Assembly: GCA_903827265.1 (NCBI GenBank)
Contig: CAIKHN010000032.1
Location: 1-40,949 of the forward strand
Reading direction: 5' to 3'
DNA from: Candidatus Uhrbacteria bacterium
Lineage (GTDB): Bacteria; Patescibacteriota; Patescibacteriia; UBA9934
DNA: 40,949 bases
Position numbers and translations under genes: made by a program. Under the pieces are notes generated by a model. That model made no database searches and had not been told where the DNA came from. It saw only the letters and a program-made list of their open reading frames with translations. Positions 39,155 through 40,949 of this stretch are shown here, piece by piece (position 1 is the first letter of the stretch; the number at the start of each line of letters is the position of its first letter).

Positions 39155-40756
39155 ATGACGGCCGAAAATTCGGGAAATGCGCGGCGTCCACGTCCGGTTG
39201 TTCTTTGTATTTTAGATGGTTTTGGTATTGCGCCGGACGACGACGGAAATGCCATTACTCGTGCAAATACTCCTACGTTTCACATGATGACGTCGCGATA
39301 CCCGTCGATGACGCTTCGGGCATCAAGCGAAGAAGTTGGTTTGAATTGGGGAGAGATGGGAAATAGTGAAGTTGGTCACTTAGCGATTGGTGCAGGTCGC
39401 GTGTATTACCAAACATTGCCACGGTTAACAAAATCTATCGCGAGCGGCGAATTCATGAAGAACTCCGCTCTTGTTGGCGCGCTCGATAAAGTAAAAACAA
39501 CAGGCGGGGTTTTGCATCTCATGGGAATTTTATCGTCAGGGAAGGTTCATGGATTCGACGAACATTGTTTTGCGTTGCTTCGCATGGCAAAGGAGTACGG
39601 CGTGAAACGTGTTGCAGTGCACGCGGTGCTCGACGGTCGCGATACGCTCTATAATTCGGGTCTTGATTTCGTCAAAAATGCGATCGCACAAATGAAGGAA
39701 ATTGGTATTGGTGAACTGGCAACGATGAGCGGAAGGTTTTATACGATGGATCGCGATAACCGTTGGGATAGAGTGGAGAAGGCATATAACGCCATGGCGC
39801 TTGGAAAGGCAGAGGTGATGGTTGAAGATCCTATTGAAGCAATCGAACTGTCGTATTCTCGGGAAGTATATGACGAAGAGTTCGTGCCGACGGTGCTGAC
39901 GAAGAAAGGTAAGCCTGTTGCAACGGTCGGTGCCGATGACGCGGTGATTTGTTGGAACTTCCGTCCGGATCGATCGCGGGAAATTACCAAGGCATTTGTC
40001 ATTCCTGCGTTTGAGAAGTTTCAGCGTGAGTACATTAAAGGACTCATGTTCGTTACCATGACCGAGTATGAGGAAGGGCTGCCGGTCCATGTGGCATTCG
40101 CGCCAGAAAAGATTTCCAATTCTTTGGCGGAGGTACTTTCGAACGCCGGATTGGTACAGCTGCACGTTGCTGAAACAGAAAAATATGCACACGTCACGTT
40201 CTTTTTAAACGGGACGCGAGAGGAGCCGTTCCCACATGAGGACCGCGTACTTATTCCGTCCCCACATGTTGCAAGCTACGCTGAGCAGCCCGCAATGTCG
40301 GCTGTTGCAATCGCCGACCGCATTGTCCAGGAAATTGCTCGTGGAAATTACGACGCCATTTTGTGTAACTTTGCGAATGCCGACATGGTTGGGCATACCG
40401 GAAACGTTCAGGCGACTATTGCTGCTATTGAAACGATCGACGCGTGTCTTTCGCGAATTATCGACGCGGTTCTTGCGGCCGATGGTGCACTTCTCGTGAC
40501 CGCTGACCACGGGAATGCTGAAGAGGTTTTGAATGTTCAAACACACGACATCGACAAAGAGCACAGCACGAATCCGGTTCCGTTGTGGTTGATTGGAAAA
40601 CAATTTGAGGGGAAGACGTCAATTGCCGGCGACGTTCCCAACGGTGATCTTTCGTTGATGCCACCATGCGGAATGCTCGCAGACGTTGCGCCAACAATGC
40701 TCGCAATTTTGGGAATCCCCCAGCCGCCAGAGATGACAGGTACGGCGTTGATTTAA
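39155..40756 (+). CDS. gpmI: 2,3-bisphosphoglycerate-independent phosphoglycerate mutase
   Basis: 533 residues, standard length. LCILDGFGI with metal-binding Asp21; nucleophile Ser71 in GEMGNSEVGH; DGRDT; FRPDRSREI; the second metal cluster NADMVGHTG and TADHGNAE. Converts 3- to 2-phosphoglycerate in glycolysis. TATCAT at 39140-39145 ends 9 nt before the ATG, so it can be transcribed apart from ftsL. Confidence 0.96.
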   Translation: MTAENSGNARRPRPVVLCILDGFGIAPDDDGNAITRANTPTFHMMTSRYPSMTLRASSEEVGLNWGEMGNSEVGHLAIGAGRVYYQTLPRLTKSIASGEFMKNSALVGALDKVKTTGGVLHLMGILSSGKVHGFDEHCFALLRMAKEYGVKRVAVHAVLDGRDTLYNSGLDFVKNAIAQMKEIGIGELATMSGRFYTMDRDNRWDRVEKAYNAMALGKAEVMVEDPIEAIELSYSREVYDEEFVPTVLTKKGKPVATVGADDAVICWNFRPDRSREITKAFVIPAFEKFQREYIKGLMFVTMTEYEEGLPVHVAFAPEKISNSLAEVLSNAGLVQLHVAETEKYAHVTFFLNGTREEPFPHEDRVLIPSPHVASYAEQPAMSAVAIADRIVQEIARGNYDAILCNFANADMVGHTGNVQATIAAIETIDACLSRIIDAVLAADGALLVTADHGNAEEVLNVQTHDIDKEHSTNPVPLWLIGKQFEGKTSIAGDVPNGDLSLMPPCGMLADVAPTMLAILGIPQPPEMTGTALI

Positions 40757-40795
40757 ATACGCATCCATAGACAGGTTAGAGGGAGGTGAACGGCT

Positions 40796-40949
40796 ATGAA
40801 CCCAATTGAAACCCTCCAAAAACTCTCCCTTCTCTATCCCGATACCGGTGCGCTTCATGTTGGCACGCCGTATCACATGATTGTGATGGTGGCGCTGTCA
40901 GCGCGAACGAGGGACGAACAAATTTTGAAACTTGCGCCGGGATTTTTTA
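40796..40949 (+). CDS. nth: endonuclease III-like DNA glycosylase, N-terminal part
   Basis: 51 codons are visible before the window ends. The pattern LYPDTGALHVGTPYHMIV followed by ALSARTRDEQILKL matches the start of endonuclease III, where YP...PF.LLVAVxLSAQTTD is usual; the normally conserved Gln is Arg here. It has a strong SD (GGGAGGTGA, 40781-40789), in contrast to the leaderless genes around it. Confidence 0.72.
   Translation, partial: MNPIETLQKLSLLYPDTGALHVGTPYHMIVMVALSARTRDEQILKLAPGFF

Overview
The window reads as a piece of a Candidate Phyla Radiation (Patescibacteria, probably Parcubacteria-like) chromosome. This is an inference from gene content and style: very compact genes, stops overlapping starts by 4-8 bp, stripped-down versions of family proteins (MurE without its N-terminal domain, UvrC without its C-terminal HhH region), a DivIC/FtsL/PPIase/PH-domain cell-division neighbourhood, and many genes with no Shine-Dalgarno (SD) sequence but a -10 box only 6-10 nt before the start codon. 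UGA is a normal stop here (e.g. murE, the P-type ATPase), so this is not a recoded Gracilibacteria/Absconditabacteria genome.

Layout. 1-4900: tail of an orphan gene, CtpA-like protease, Nudix hydrolase, ribosomal L9, a small coiled-coil protein, CTP synthase, then L27 on the minus strand. 5000-8900: NifU-like protein, small membrane protein, mraY, ftsW, murG. 8900-9530: tRNA-Lys followed by tRNA-derived debris and three terminators. 9535-10218(-): GC-rich orphan. 10283-17505: P-type ATPase, murD, murE-like, PH-domain protein, DivIC-like protein, parvulin-type PPIase; then tRNA-Gly and tRNA-Thr. 17774-21409: secreted unknown, ftsEX, HEATH-motif lipoprotein(-). 21565-24650: tRNA-Gln, GC-rich orphan, DUF362-like protein, NMN adenylyltransferase-like protein, GC-rich EF-hand orphan(-). 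24728-26412(-): slipin and gpsA. 26529-29366: HtrA, Gmad2/GerMN protein, GC-rich orphan. 29518-33788: HU(-), LCP protein, recR(-), ybaB(-), dnaB(-). 33881-36832: amino-acid permease, uvrC. 36901-37290(-): GC-rich orphan. 37488-40949: mraZ, rsmH, ftsL-like, gpmI, start of an endonuclease III gene.

Together the conserved genes cover lipid-linked peptidoglycan precursor synthesis (MraY, MurG, MurD, MurE), its flipping/polymerisation and septation (FtsW, FtsEX, DivIC/FtsL-like, LCP), envelope quality control (CtpA, HtrA, PPIase, slipin), and replication/repair (DnaB, UvrC, RecR, YbaB, HU, Nth).

Most unusual are six GC-rich, codon-atypical orphan genes scattered singly between housekeeping genes. 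Four share the SD CGGAG placed 5-6 nt before the start. At least three of these have a sigma70-type promoter with a 17-bp spacer, and five of the six have a nearby GC-rich terminator hairpin on their 3' side. Two, at opposite ends of the window (1-267 and 28821-29366), are paralogues. This contrasts sharply with the roughly 18 leaderless-type housekeeping starts. Other notable items: a dispersed 117-131 bp quasi-palindromic repeat (two near-identical copies and one probable decayed copy), a palindromic repeat inserted in frame in uvrC, a 38-bp perfect palindrome that encodes the end of CTP synthase, a phased MraZ-box array, and a 115-nt Nudix/L9 coding overlap.
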